Source: Cyanoderma ruficeps
Lineage: Eukaryota > Chordata > Aves > Passeriformes > Timaliidae
Length of the DNA: 64,000 nt
Reading direction: 5' to 3'
NCBI GenBank assembly: GCA_008694505.1
Contig: VZDJ01007747.1
Coordinates: 43,482,388 to 43,546,387, forward strand
A model generated the notes under the pieces. It saw only the letters and a program-made list of their open reading frames with translations, made no database searches and was not told the origin of the DNA. Positions within the stretch are counted from its first letter, which is position 1; the number at the start of each line of letters is the position of its first letter. Positions 1 to 13,213 of the stretch are shown piece after piece. The translations under genes were made by a program, and so were the position numbers.

Positions 1-3000
1 ATTTATTTATTTTTTTTTTTTTGGCTGGATTTCTTAGCTATCCTAGTTCCAGTTCACCACAGACTTGCTAGAAAATCGGACTTCTCTACCCAAAATATCT
101 TTTAGTTTTTTTTTAAGGAACTCTCATCTAGAGGGATGGGTGATCTTGAGCTGCTGCGGATTCTCCTGCTAATTATATCTACACTCATCCACACTCAGCT
201 TTCACATTCACAGCTCTAATGACAAACAGATCTGAGATATTTTTTGCTGTGTTCAATTTACCATTATGCACCAAGGTTATACTTTTCCTTGACCTGCTCA
301 ACCCAGTCTAATATTAACAAATTGAGCATTTATGCGGGTTCCTTTCCAAGCCTGAAGTTGATTAGGAATTTAGGAAATGCTGGTGATTTAAAGATTAACC
401 TTTCATATAATTACTGACATAAACCAGAGCTATTAAGGTATTAGAAACAACTATTCAGAGCATATTCTACATTAAAAAAAACTCCACCAAATCACATTTA
501 GAGCCATGCGAAAGACTTTCCATACCAGCCAATTTTTTTTAAATTTTTTTTTTTAAACAGCAGAAGAAAAACCTGGTGAAAGGAAAGGAGTAAGCACAGC
601 CTACCTCTAAAGTTATGGGGAGGAAAGCAAAGCTATAAAAATAATACAGAAACCAAGCAACAGTCTTCTGCTGGCAAGACACAGCTTGTAATTGGGTGGG
701 TGGCTGTGAAGAGCTGAGATGAATGCTGCAGAGCACTGTAATTTTATTGCACCCTGTCTGCTCTAAAGTGAACATATTTCCAATGGAATCTGTATTTCCG
801 TGAGAACGGGGCAATTTTTTTGGTGTGTGTTTGGTTTGTTTTATTTTTTTTTTATAAAGATCACGTCACTTTTTGGCATTCAGGCACAATTCTCGAGGCT
901 TTAAAGCAATTACTGTTCTTACTCGCCTTTGCTGGAGTGATAGCTGGGGGAGACAGTCCAAGGGAAGAGGCTGCACTGAAAGGAATTTGAGCTCCAAGTC
1001 CCAGATTTGCATCACAAGAGAAGAAATTCAGTTGAAAATAAACACCAGCTTTTCACCTTTCCCCCCATCTCTCCTCGTCCTAAAAACCCAAATATACGCA
1101 TTGCTGATAAAAATCAGGGATAGGTGGCAGTGGCTGAAGGATTAACACTACGCACATCTGTGCTTGGCAAACAGCACCTACTATTCTGCTAAGGCACTTT
1201 TATTTTAAATCATTTCCCTGCTCTCGTGTTCCTCACATCCTCATCACACACAGTAACTACTGCCAGAAAGATGTCTTTCAGCACGGGTGCTATGGGAACA
1301 TGACCAATTCCCTTCAATTTCTGAGCTAACAAAGACTAAATCCAAGATTTCAAAGGCAAGAGGTAAGTAGAAAAATCTACTTCATCACTGAATTATCACT
1401 TTTAGCCCAGCAGATTTCTCTGACTGACGTGATGAGACATTAAGCCCAGTTATTCATTTATTACCAACTTTAATCCGGCCCTTTTTGCTGATGTGCCTTT
1501 CTCCTAAGAGCACAACAGAGCACGACACCAGAGAGAGGGTTGAAAATCGTATTTTTGGTAAAATCTATGATTTTAAAAAATATGCATGGACACATCAAAT
1601 TGATTTCAGGGCTGATCCAATGAAAAAAGCCGCAGGTTTTGTATAGCAGATCTTCCTGTAGTAGCACACCTCTGTACCCTAGTGGTTACAGTCAGGTATG
1701 AGCAAACATCCTCCTGAGAGCTGGGGGACTCAAACTGAAAACAGATTTCTGAATACCTTTCAAAATATATACTTTCCCTCTAATTTTTAACCCTTATTAC
1801 CCATTCTCACATTTTTCATTCCCAGAGCCTCACAGGCAGGGTGATTGAAAAAAACAAGAGGGGGAGGAGGAAGAGGAGAGCCCTGAAAATCCCAAAATAA
1901 GATGCAGAACAATCCACGGCTATTGAATTCCTGAGCTTTTGAGTCTTTTCACAACTGTCAGTCCTTTGAAACACACCTGCTATCAACCCTCTCTGCAGGA
2001 TGAGGGGTAAAGTGAGCACCCAGGAGTAAATCTGGATGTCCCTCTGTGGTTTAGTGCCCCTCTGACAGCCTGGCTTGCTTAGAGAGCCTGCTAAATATTC
2101 AAGAATGTTAACAGTAATGAGATAAACCATCTACAGGGTTTTTTCCCCACCTTTTTTTTTCTTTTTTTTTAAACTTGGGTCCATAATAAAGCTTATCTTG
2201 ACAGAAAATTTACTTCTCTGATCCACGTTATTTCCCACTGCAATTTTTTTCCACAGCAAACAGAAATTTGTGGCTGCCGCTCGAAGGTTTGCAATCCTCG
2301 TGCTAAAGAGGCCACTGGATGTCAAATGTTTACCTTAATTCCATGTAAATGTCACTCCATATTGGACATTTTGTGTTTCTTTACCAGCAAATTCAGCTGC
2401 CTCCACCTTCACAAACCTTCCCCTTGTACTGTAACTCCCTTTCCAAACAGCCCAGAACCCGCTGCTCCTGTCAGATCAAATTCCCAAACAACAACTGGAT
2501 GCCATGAATTTATTATGTAATTGCTGCAGCCTAATAAATTGGATGTGCATCCTATGGCCTGAAAGATGAAGAAATCATGGAGACAGAGAACAAGCAGGAG
2601 GAATGCAGCTGACATTCTATCCCTGGGGAAAACCCACAAAACAAAATCACTGCGTGGGACAGTGCATGAGGAAGGTGGAGGGCACAGAGCACCAGCTGAA
2701 AAAAAAAAGGTGTGGGAGATTATGTAGGATAGAGGAAATCACTGCTAAAAAAATATGGGGAGAAATTGTAAAGGGGACAGTGCCCATAACAGACTACTCA
2801 GAGATTTAGATGATAACCAGCACAGCTAATCCTCACCAGGGGATAACAAAGCTCTGTGGTGATTTTGGATGGCAAAATGAGCCCATATATTCCCACATCT
2901 GCAGTGGGAAACAGAAACCCACCAAGCCCCAGAAAGCTGAACCCTCAGCTTATTCCTCTGTCCGTCCTGGCTTTGTCATGATTGGCTTTCTGGGAGATTT

Positions 3001-4082
3001 TTAGAACTTTCTGCTTTTTTATTGCTGTCATGCACAGAACTGAACCCATGGAGATTGTGCTTTTGCTTCATGGGGAATATGCTAAGCCAAAAGTTGTTTT
3101 CTTGATGGGTGGCGCTTTTGGACTGAAGCAAACCTTTGTATATTGTTTTTTTGTATCTATTTCTCTGATTCTAGAAACTCTTGGGAATTACATTAGGTTA
3201 TTCTAGGTGGCAGAATGAAGAACTTCCCAAAAAGTTCCCTGAGTAGTTTTATGAAGTTCCACTGAGTATCTTTCCTAATAAGACAAGTTGAAAACATTTC
3301 CCCCCCACTCCCAGTTCTCTTTTCCCACCATGTAGGATACTCCAGCCCCAATCTGTCATTTTTCATTAGCACAGGAGTCAAGCTATGGTTTTTAATGAAA
3401 ACCCTTAATGAGGATTTGGTGAGTAAGTCCTGGAAAATCAAACTTGAAACAAACAAGCTAAAATCTGTGTCAGATCTATTGTTTGTAAGTACTAGAAATT
3501 GGGAAATGAAGGACTGTGCGAAGCACTAGGGAATTTAAAGCAGCAAAAGCCCAAATATTTGGACTTTTGAAGAGCTTTTGACATTATATTCAGTTTGCCA
3601 CAAGTAAGACAAGCTCCATTGTCATAGAAAACTAGGTAGGAGCTCAAAAATACAGTGGCCTTTTATTGATACAGGGGAAAAATGGAGCACAGTGTGGTCC
3701 CACTGCTGAATCATCTCAGCTATGATCAGGAGCTAGATGGCAGTTTTCAAATGACAGATTATTTATATTGTGAAAAATAAATGAAAATCGTGTGGATGTG
3801 CAAAGGGACTTCCAAAAGCTGAAGCTTATATAAGCTTTGATGGATGAAATCCCGAACTGCCAAATACAAAGCAAAAGACAAGATCTAAGGGAAACTGTTC
3901 ATCCGTGATGTACGTTATAGGCAACAATTGGACAACTGTCTTCCAGGGTATTGCATTAAAATCTCTGCCCAGAGTGCAGAGAGGGGGGAAAAAAGAGGGA
4001 AAAAAGACAAGTGGAATAACATCTCAAATGGAACAGCTCTCAAGAAATTAAATAGTGTGATATAAATCACTCCTGTGGCTTC
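1..4082. other. Unique AT-rich noncoding DNA
   Basis: I see no gene, RNA gene or recognisable transposon in this stretch. It is AT-rich and CpG-poor. It has several T runs (11-22, about 531-555, 2152-2170) and a purine-rich run of G and A blocks at about 3983-4008. Open frames on both strands stay below about 105 codons and lack splice or codon-use signals that would set them apart from chance. Confidence 0.6.
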
Positions 4083-4375
4083 GGCTAGAAAATTCTGTTA
4101 AAGCTAAGTTAGGAAAGGATCTAAGCGCTAGACAAGGATAAACTGCTGCCAGGTAAAAGGATGAATGAATCGGGAAAGTTTGCGAGGAGGGAGGCGAAGA
4201 AAGCGGACCTACAACTGCGGCACCAGAGCAAAACGCGGATCCACCCCCCCTCTAGCGGCCAGTCCCCACCGGCTGCTGCAGAAACCGCCCAAACCACCGG
4301 ACGGCAGCTTCAAAACCAGCACATACCCATCGTTTTCTATCCCCCGTTCAATTTTATGTCGCCTCACCGTATATT
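4083..4375. promoter_or_regulatory. CpG-dense island, candidate promoter or conserved element
   Basis: About eighteen CpG dinucleotides fall within roughly 290 bases, in a window where most kilobases hold only a handful. The island is not a CR1 or LTR that I recognise. Two overlapping plus-strand open frames start inside it: 78 codons from 4161, and 182 codons from 4165 to 4713. The longer one begins with a very basic stretch, then a hydrophobic stretch, and it reads through an ambiguous base at 4585. Either frame could be chance. In birds such a block usually marks a transcription start, an enhancer or an exon. Which of these applies cannot be told from sequence alone. Confidence 0.4.
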
Positions 4376-7300
4376 ATTATTTGCTATTCCTCATTAAACT
4401 GCCTGCTGCACTCCTGTGTTGTTTCTTGTCATTACTCAGTGCACAAGCTGTTGTGCAGATGGATATTTTTTTTTCCCTCTACCTGTCTGCAAGAAGAGGA
4501 TACAGAGTGCGATGGGCCACACGCACCCCGGCATCAGGAACAATCATCAAATTAAAAAATAACATTTGGAACTCACTGTACAAGNGCCAGTCACTGAATT
4601 TCTGTGTTTCCAACCAACCTGCAGACCTGGGGAAACTGAGGCTGGGTGAACCCTTCACCTGCCCACACTCTGAACACATACAGGTTATTCTTGGTCACTT
4701 CTGTCTTCTGTAGGACATGCACTGAAACTGGAAGAATCCCCATTTCTGTGAATTTTTCCAAACAATTCAATGTAACAGACCATTTTCTGCTGCTGTTCTT
4801 TAGCAATCTACCCCAGGACACTTTGTGGGCCGAGGAGATGCTGAGCTGGGGGCATGAGAGGGGCTGTGAGCCCTGAGCAGCAGCTCAGCCCCGTTTCCCC
4901 GTTGAGGAAACACCAAACACTTTGTCAGAACTGGGTGTTTTGTTAAACTTGCACGTTCTACCCAGAAAAAGAAGAAGAAAACAGAAGAAACTTGGAGCAG
5001 AAGTGAACATCCTTCATCTGCACCTGCCACATCCTCAAGCTGATTCATTCCAGTGCACCAGGCTGTGCTTGCAGGGCAGATGAGAAGTCACAAGGAGTTA
5101 AATTTGCCTCCTGTAAAAATCTTTCCATCACTTCAATTTTCTCAATCCCTGCTTCAAATGCCACCCTTAGCAGTGATTTTTTAAGGTGCAGCAGGTAAAT
5201 TTATGTATTTGATAGGGAAAAATAGTAACCCTTTCTTACAGGTGGTTGGCTAAGAAATCGCCTAAGAATGTATTTTTAATTAAGGTTTGTAAGACACTAT
5301 GCACTCTTGTAAGCATTTTAATAATTAAAGCAGGGCTGCTGCCCTTCCATAAATTATTCTGAAATTACCTGTTGATTATCTAGAGATGGTGCCTTGTTGT
5401 ATCCTATGGTGGCTCAGCTGGAGTTCAGAGCACCCTTAATTTAATTTGAATAATTAATTTATTCAACTGAAACTGAAGAATAAAATCACAAACAAAGCAC
5501 ATTTTGACTTCTCACATCTTAAATTTCAAGAACAAACCCATATTCAATGTGTCTTGATAATGTTAAAATGTTGAGCTTGTTAAAAGTAGTCAGACAACAG
5601 ATTATTCAGAAGATTTGTATATAATGATGTAAGCAATTTGCTCTTCCAACACCAAATTAATTCATTAGTGGCTGCAATCAGGGCAAATTTGACAGTCCAT
5701 TTCTTACTGCTGCCATTCCAAACAACTCTTTTGTTTGTTTCATGCCCTCTGTCAAGAGAGATTCAAAAATGAGAACCTAAGGAACTGCACAGACAAGTTT
5801 AAAAAATAACAAAAGGCACTGGAGCACTGTGAGGATGGGCACAAGCATCGAGAAGAGCTTCCAGGGAATCCTAAAGAAAGCTGAATCTCTGTTCCATAAG
5901 GAAAGAAATCCAGCTGGATCCACCTGTGACATCCGTGTTTCCATCAATACTTACAGAAAATCCTGGACATATTTCTGAGACCTACAGAAAGGGTTACAGG
6001 TGAGAGATTTGGAATGTTTGCCAGAGCACTTCACACTGGGTGGGGATTTTTTACCCATTGGGTCATGCAATAATAAACTTAGTTTTATATAAGAAATTCA
6101 TATTTTTATCTGTACAACTTCTCCATTTTACTCTGTCGAGTAATTTTTTTCCTACGTTCCTCCTTACAGCTGACAAAAGGCAAACCCCAATTTTTTACAG
6201 GGCTATGAGTTTCTAGACATTAAAATAAAGACAAAATGACAGCCAAGTGTAACCTGTGATTTTCCCTGTATCTCATCACTGGGGTAGATCAAGTGACGGG
6301 TTCCAGATGAATTTGTCACTTATTAATTAACAATATCATTTTTGATAATACATTTGATGGAGTACCAGAAGCAATTTTTAGTGTTATAGCTATCTCAAAG
6401 GCTTTACCCAGTATCTGCCACAATTAAAACAACAACAACAACAACAAAAAAAAACCCTGGGGGGGAAAAAAAAAACAAACCCAGAAAACATTTAATCATG
6501 ATTTCAATGACAGATCATTTTGCCTTTCTATAAAATGAAATCTTAAAAGCCATTTAATTAAACGAAACAATAACTGAATTACTTTAACCACTCTAAGAAT
6601 TAAAGCTGTGGATGCTCTCTCCCCAGACACTGAAACCTGGCATGCCAATGATTTACCACAAAGGAAAATAATTTACCACTTAGGAAAGCAAACTATTCTG
6701 AGCAGGCTTTTCATACTCTCAAATAAGACCCCTCTTCAACAACTTCAATTATTTGCATTTTCAACCACATTTTTTTTTTACCTTTCTGCATCATTCAGAG
6801 TGACAAGAAGGCGTCAGAAATGACCCTGTGCTCTGAAAATCAGCAAAGAGTAAAACCTCCAAGCAAGGTCTGGGTTCTGTTTGAAATTCTCACTGCTTTT
6901 AGTGAAAAAAAAAAACCAAAACAAAATAAACAAACAAATCCTAAATGTTCCGCTAACCACCTGCTTCAGCCCCCTGGTGTGCCTGACAAACCACTGCCAG
7001 CACTAAACCAGCCCTGCCCCAGCTGCAGCTTTCCAACACAAATGATGCTCACCTGGGCACACCAAGACTGTTTGCAACCACCAAACAGCTGGAGCAATTT
7101 ATTTTTCTTTTTAAATAGTGTTCCTGTTTGTCCCTACTTCAGTTTTATCTAACCTATAGCTAACCTTGGATGAGTTTGTTTCCCCCTTCCAGGAGTTAAA
7201 AAGAGAAAGTTTCTTCTGTACGTGGCAAATATTATTTGCTACGTCTCTTCTGTGTGTATGCTGTGCTTCCAGAAGATTAAAGAAAGATTTTTGTCACTGA

Positions 7301-8044
7301 AAGAATAGGAAAATAGATTTGCAGATGTAGCAATCTCTCGTAAAACCCTGAGCTCAGAAGAACATTTGCAATGCCACCAAGAAGGAAAAATAATTTCCCA
7401 AATTGTCCCAAGTCACTTCCTACAGAGATTAAAAGGACAGTGATGCTCCTCCTACATGACTCTTTTATCTGCTTGCAGGAACAGGCCTGCATTCCCTTCC
7501 CGTGATTAGGCTCAGGATTATTTCACCCCTGTCTCTTGGCTCCTATATTTGTCATGTTAGGCATTTTTTGCAAGGTGTGAAGAAAAAAAAAGAACTGGTC
7601 CTGGCTGCATTAGTCAGGTTTCCATCACTACGAAGTAAAGCATCAATTGGGATGAAAATTCTAGAAATCACTTTTTTTTTTTTTTTAAATTCTTGCCAAC
7701 TACATAATTACGCCTCAAATGATTTTGTGCCAGGTGGTTTGGCTAACAGATGGAATGGTATATTTGTTCACTCTTCGTAAACCAAGCTCCTTTCAAAAGC
7801 CTGTGAGCCAAAAGTATCTGAATTATTGATTGGGAGTTATATATGCCTAATAAGTAATTAAACTAGCTACGAATTGCAGTGACTCCTGCGAGCGCTTTAA
7901 AAAAATCATATAGAAAATATGCGATTGTATCTTTCCAGTAACATTTTTAAATCACGGCAGATAAAAATATTGGTGATGCAGCGCAGACAAAAGAGCCTTG
8001 GTAGGAATCATCTCAGAAATGTCTAAAAGAGGACGCTCGGCACA
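4376..8044. other. Unique AT-rich noncoding DNA
   Basis: No gene or transposon is recognised. It holds an ambiguous base at 4585, a CAA-type low-complexity tract with A and G runs at about 6426-6480, an A-rich stretch near 6905-6940 and a T run at about 7671-7687. The last 200 bases carry several CpGs and are listed separately as a possible conserved element. Confidence 0.55.
7830..7990. promoter_or_regulatory. Possible conserved noncoding element next to CR1
   Basis: This AT-rich block has TAATTA-type homeodomain-like motifs (about 7855-7862) and six or so CpGs, including GCGAGCGC near 7890. Low complexity, transposon hallmarks and coding frames are all absent. This combination is common in vertebrate enhancers. 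It stops just before a CR1 copy. The call is an inference from composition only. Confidence 0.2.
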
Positions 8045-8085
8045 ACAGGGATCCATGGGCTGAGAGGGGGAGCTGTGAGAACCTC

Positions 8086-8500
8086 AGGAAGTTCAGCGTG
8101 GCCAAGTGCAGGGTCCTGCCCCAGAATGAGACAATCCCAGGCCCAAACACGAGGCTGAGTGGAGGATGGATGGATGGATGGATGGATGGATAGCAGCCCT
8201 GGGGAGAAGGATGTGAGGGTGCTGGGGGAGGAGAGCTGCACGTGCCCCAGCCCAGAACCCCCATGGGCTGACCCCACACATGGGCAGCAGGAAAGGGGGA
8301 TCCTGTCCCTGTGCCCTGCTCAGGTGAGACCCCACCTGCAGAGCTGCTCCAGCCCTGAGGCCAACAGCAGAAGGACCTGGAGCTGCTGGAGAGAGTCCAG
8401 AGGAGGCCATGGAGATGCTCCAAGGGCTGGAGCCCCTCTGCTCTGGAGACAGGCTGGGAGAGCTGGGGGTGTTCACCTGGAAAAGGCTCCAGGGAGAGCT
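8086..8500 (+). pseudogene. CR1 reverse-transcriptase ORF2 C-terminal remnant, frameshifted
   Basis: Reading forward, 8089-8124 gives KFSVAKCRVLPQ, matching the CR1 FNKAKCRVLHLG-type region. Bases 8324-8338 give VRPHL, the start of a second conserved CR1 motif, but in a different frame. At least one frameshift therefore separates them, and no single open frame covers both. A seven-copy GGAT expansion at 8164-8191 lies between the two motifs and may account for part of the disruption. The catalytic part of the enzyme is missing upstream, so the fragment is dead. Confidence 0.8.
8164..8191 (+). repeat. (GGAT)7 microsatellite inside CR1
   Basis: Seven perfect GGAT units lie within the ORF2 part of the CR1 copy. 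The CR1 sequence at this place normally contains one or two GGATGGA-like units, so the array probably grew by slippage after insertion. Confidence 0.95.
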
Positions 8501-11500
8501 CAGAGCCCCTGCCAGGGCCTAAAGGGGCTCCAGGAGAGCTGGAGAGGGACTGGGAGCAAGGGATGGAGGGACAGGACACAGGGAATGGCTTTGAACTGCC
8601 AGAGGGCAGGGCTGGATTGGATATTGGGGAGAAATTCTTCCCTGTGAGGGTGGGGAGGCCCTGGCAGAGGTTGCTCAGAGAAGCTGTGGCTGCCCCTGAA
8701 TCCCTGGAAGTGTCCAAGGCCAGGTTGGATGGGGTTTGGAGCAGCCTGGGACAGTGGAAGGTGTCCCTGTCCACAGACAGGGTTGGAACCAGATGGACTT
8801 TAAGGTCCCTTCCAACACAAACCATTCCGTGACTCCATGATAAGATTAAAAATTGTTCCTGTAAGATTATTTTTCACAGTCCCAAACAGTACCAAAGGCT
8901 TACTAAACCAACTGAAGCTTGTGAGGAGATCTAACAAATGCAGTCAGGTTCTCAAAACTCTCCCAGACAACATCTCCTCAATATAACCTCCACTTGGGGG
9001 GTTGAAATTAAACCGAGATCAAACCACGAGGTCACCATTGCTTTATCCATCCTGCCTTGGGAGTTATCTGGGGCTCATCCATTTCCTGCCTGCACAGCCC
9101 AGAAGGAAATCCAGAAATTTGTTATGCATGGCATGGCCAAGAGTCCATTTCATCACCGTGTGACACAATGACTGGGGCTGTGCTCAGCACACAGTGAAGG
9201 CACGGAGTAAATCCAGCCTGGCTGGAAGGTGCTGGGCTTGGAGCACACGTGCAGATCAGCTGTGCTGAGGAGGCACAGCAGGCATTTGATGCACAGCACA
9301 TGTCAGCAGGCATTCTCAAGCTGGAAACAGCCTGGATTTTCTGCTCCTGTGCCCATCAGCTGGGCTATAAAGGTACAAGGACACTGTGACTGAGCCGACC
9401 CTGCCCCATTAAGCATTTCCCTGAACATCTGCAAACACCACTGATTTCCCAGCCCATGTAATGATCCTCCTCATAATCCCACCAAGCTGAGGGTATCCAT
9501 TTCCCACCCAACCCTCTCGAGGGAAAATAGCAATAAATTTAAAAAAATGAAAAAATGAGAAAAGCTTTTTGTCATAGTGTATTAATATCTGTACTTCTGC
9601 TATCACAGAGCTGTGCCAGAAACATTGATTTAATAGGCACTGCAAAGCAATTACCATGCAAATAATATTAGCCAGCAATTTATTATTTTTTTAGTGAAGT
9701 CCTTGTTTTGGCTAGCAGACCACAGTAACAGATTCCAATAAAACTGGGTAATTGAAAGAAATTGCAAGTGTCTAAATAGCTGTGACACCAAACATATGAA
9801 GCAGCAGTTCTCAGCCCGGCCTATTGGTCTGCTTGTGCTTTCAAATACGGACAACCTGGGGAGCCAACAAAGGAACAGCCTACACAGCAAAAAGAGAGCC
9901 CTGAAAAAACCAGAAGGAAAGATACTGAGGAAAACTCTCTTCATAGTGACATTGGCAAGGAGGACAATGGAGAATAATGTAGAGGGTTTTAAATCTCTTA
10001 GAAAACAGCATTCCTGCCTCAAATCCTTCCTTTTCCCTTGGCTTTCTTCATAAGAAACATATTTTTTGGAGTAAGTCTATCATTTTTTAAGCCATATATG
10101 CTCGTCTATTTATAGCACAGGACTGGAGACTTGCTTAGATTAACTGAAATGTTAAGCTCCATGTTCAGCTTCAGAAGTTGCCCATTGATCCTCTTGCCTT
10201 GGATAGATCAGAGCAATAGGATTTTACCTAAATCACTTTTGTGTTCTTCCTTTGACTACCAGAAAACGAACTAAGTTGCTTAGCTCACACCAGAGCGCTG
10301 TGACATTCACAAAATTAAGGAAACTGTAAAATATTTAATTCCCATACAAAAGAGGTACTGACAGCTGTGTACTTCGAGACATAATAACATGGCTAACAAT
10401 TAAATGATGCCTCCTAGGAAATCCGGGACAGGAAAACATGTCACAGTCAAGTCTGTCATCCCTGGAAAGACCTTTGAAGATCATCATATATATGCACGCA
10501 CTTTCTGAGCAGGGCCAGCAGAAGCCAGAAAGGTCACTGGAAAGCTGGTTAAAAATGCCAATAGCGAAAAAGATGAACAATTTTTACACAAAACTTTCAG
10601 GCTATTTGAGACAGTAAAAATCTCATCATATTTTCAGCACTCAGCTCACTACAGGAATGAATCAAGAAGCAAGGGAAGGGTGATGGGAAGATCCTGTGCT
10701 GTGTAAAACAGGTTTGTGTACAAACTCAACCTGTTACTGAATCCATCTTAATGTAAGTGAACAAACATAAAGGTGTCATAAAGCATATGCTTCCTCTGAA
10801 ATAAATGCCAGTCTCTTAATGTCTTTACATCTCTAATAATCTTAATGATCCTAATTACTATTAATCCCTTAATTATGTTAATCTTATCTTACAAAGATAC
10901 CTATTGCTGGCACGATAACTGAATTAATACTTCAGCATTTTACAGTCAAAATCTGCCTCATTTCCTCAACAGTTCTTCAGGCAGAATGGCAGCTGACATG
11001 ACAAAATCAGGCAGGAACACATTTGGCATTTGCCACAAACCTATATCAAGATACACAGGCTTGACTCTGTAGCTTTGCCAAGGAGTAGGAGGATTCACAG
11101 GCAGGGATCCCAGTTTTAGACACCAGAGTTTTAAATACAGTAGAGGTGGTTAATAAAGCACCATCCCTCTACACCTGAATTCAGTGCTCAGTGTCAAAGC
11201 TTGCGTGGATTTGCACAAACTGGTGGCTCATAGAGCCACCAATCTGGGCTGATTCTGTCACTGCTGTTTTTGGCAGAGAACCAACGCAGGGTCACTGAGG
11301 AGAAGGTGCCATTGGCATTAGTGTCCCCATCCAATTTGAACAGCAGGATATCTCCCAACCCAAGCATGGATCAAGTGCTGGTTTTTCCCCACAGAAGGGA
11401 GGTTGGCCTAGAACTGCTGTGGCAATAAAGTCTGAAGCTACAAAATCTGTAGGTGAGTTGATTTCGCCCCTCACCACGGGAACCCTGGAGAAAGCCAAGC

Positions 11501-12667
11501 TAATTGAGCGTAAATTGCAATCCTCCCATTCCGTGTAGGCTGTCACAGCCAAAAGGTTATTTCTAGACCTGTCCTAGTATAGAAGTTGGTAGCTCAGCTC
11601 AGTTAATTTCCAAGTCTGAGTTTACCACCAGGAATCTAAAAGACTGACAGTGACACCAGGATCCCAGAGAAACCAGAACCTCTCTGGTTATGGAGCTTTT
11701 CCCTTTGCCTCACTCCACAGATGGGAGCTCAGCGTGGCTGATGCTGATTAAACTGGAGCACGTCTGGAGAGATCTGGAGACAGATTTTTTTTTTTTTTTT
11801 TTCCCTCAGACACATCACTCCATCTAGGGCTTGGCTAAATCTCACACCAATCTCTAATTCTCAGTTATCAATGTTCCTGAATAACCTTGTTGTCTTCTTT
11901 TACTGTCAGGGGCTACCTTGGTTTATTAGAGAGCTAATAAAACATAAACACTGGTGATTAAACCATTTCCTTAGAACTCTGTGAAGGAGGTTAGAGATTT
12001 GAAACATATCAATGCCATCAGAGAAGGAAAAAAAAAATTGTTTTACTTCTGCCATGGTAACTAAGAGACATGATTCTCAGATCACAGTCTGGTTCATCCA
12101 GAAGGTTTCTAGTCCTCTAGTGATGTTAAAGCCTTCATTTTTCTGGAAGTTTCTGCTAAATTTGTGTATTCAGCTGGCTGACTTCAGTTTCTTCAGAGAT
12201 AGGTGAAGATTCTCTAGAATTATATTGGCAAGGGAGTATCAGCTCCCCCCAGATATCTGGAAGATTCTCAGGACTGTGAAGTCAGGGCTCTGGACACAAC
12301 ATTTCCTTGCACGGAGAGAAAATGAGTGGTCTCACATTTCAGAGTCAAGAAAGGAACAGTCCTGAGCTACACAAGGACACACCCAACCAGAGAGGACAGC
12401 AGCCTGCTGAATGTGACTTTGAACAGCTACTTCCAGAAGCAGCCAGAATTTTGGCAGCAAATTCCACTAAAATAACTGAAATCACCTCCAGCAAGGTCCT
12501 TTACCTCTCACTGATTGTGCAATACAAGTTTCCCCAGCAAGGCTCACCAAGGCTTGCACTCCAAATTCACACCACACTTCAGAGAAATTTCCTCAAGCAG
12601 GTGAGTAATGTCTTTTGAAAATAGAAACGTGCCTAATGTCGGAGAAAAAGAACTCCTTGTAATAAGG

Positions 12668-12742
12668 TGGTGCCACCAGCATATCAAATGGCTGGATTAG
12701 AGCTAATTGAATACTTTCAATCTAGGCTGGTGTCACCAGCCT
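12668..12742. repeat. Two related short palindromes about 60 bases apart
   Basis: A perfect 19-base inverted repeat around one central base sits at 12724-12742 (arms AGGCTGGTG and CACCAGCCT). A shorter relative with arms TGGTG and CACCA sits at 12668-12678. The shared core makes this a duplicated motif. It could be a dimeric protein site or chance; no function is claimed. Confidence 0.7.
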
Positions 12743-13190
12743 GTAGAACTGCAGCAGATGATATTCACAGGGATAAGAAACTCTGTTGCAGACAAAAGTG
12801 GCTCTGAAAAACGACACAAGATTTTCAAGTCTTCTGTAAGAGAAACTGCTCAATCGTCCTCTCTTCTATGCAGAGTAAGATAAGCAATCAGCTCAACTTG
12901 CAACAAAAGAGATTTGGATTCCATATTAGAAAGCATTTGGTAACCGTAAATACAGTTCAGCACAGAAGACGAAGGAAGTTCTGTTTGTGCCCAGAATTTT
13001 GGCATTTTAATCCTTTATTGCAACTGAACTGAATTAAGACTCTTCCAAATAACTGTCGATATTATATTACTTTTTAGGAACTGGAACATTTCGCATTCTA
13101 CTTCAAAAAATTACGACCTTCTTCACTCACGTAATATCACAATATTTTCTTAATTTAAAGAAACCTTTACACACAAATATTTAAGTGAAA

Positions 13191-13213
13191 TATACATGTG
13201 CATGCATGTGTAT
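13191..13213. repeat. Alternating purine/pyrimidine tract (TATACATGTGCATG type)
   Basis: This is 23 bases of strict purine/pyrimidine alternation containing CATGCATG. It is a short microsatellite-like sequence of the kind that can adopt Z-form DNA. Confidence 0.7.

Larger units (their letters stand above)
8045..8842 (+). mobile_element. CR1 LINE copy, 5'-truncated, with ORF2 end and 3' UTR
   Basis: This is the longest transposon copy in the window. CR1 is the dominant non-LTR retrotransposon of birds; it encodes an endonuclease/reverse transcriptase and usually inserts as 5'-truncated fragments. About the first 450 bases correspond to the C-terminal part of the reverse-transcriptase ORF. The rest is the 3' UTR, with the classic block 'ctggagagggactggg', the 'gtgtccaaggccaggttgg' motif and a short tail of the ATTCTRTG type ending near 8842. 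The copy is closely similar to those at 14669, 15986 (inverted) and 45113, so they belong to the same subfamily. A 270-codon minus-strand open frame across it is only an antisense reading. Confidence 0.93.

Noticed and set aside
4165..4713. 182-codon plus-strand open frame with basic and hydrophobic parts
   Set aside because: It is kept only as a note under the CpG island. It crosses an ambiguous base and overlaps a second frame starting four bases earlier, so there is no reason to prefer it as a gene.
8013..8825. 270-codon minus-strand open frame
   Set aside because: It lies antisense over a plus-strand CR1. Its low-complexity Ser/Pro-rich translation is the reverse reading of the GC-rich CR1 3' UTR, and the same pattern recurs over the copies at 14669 and 45113.
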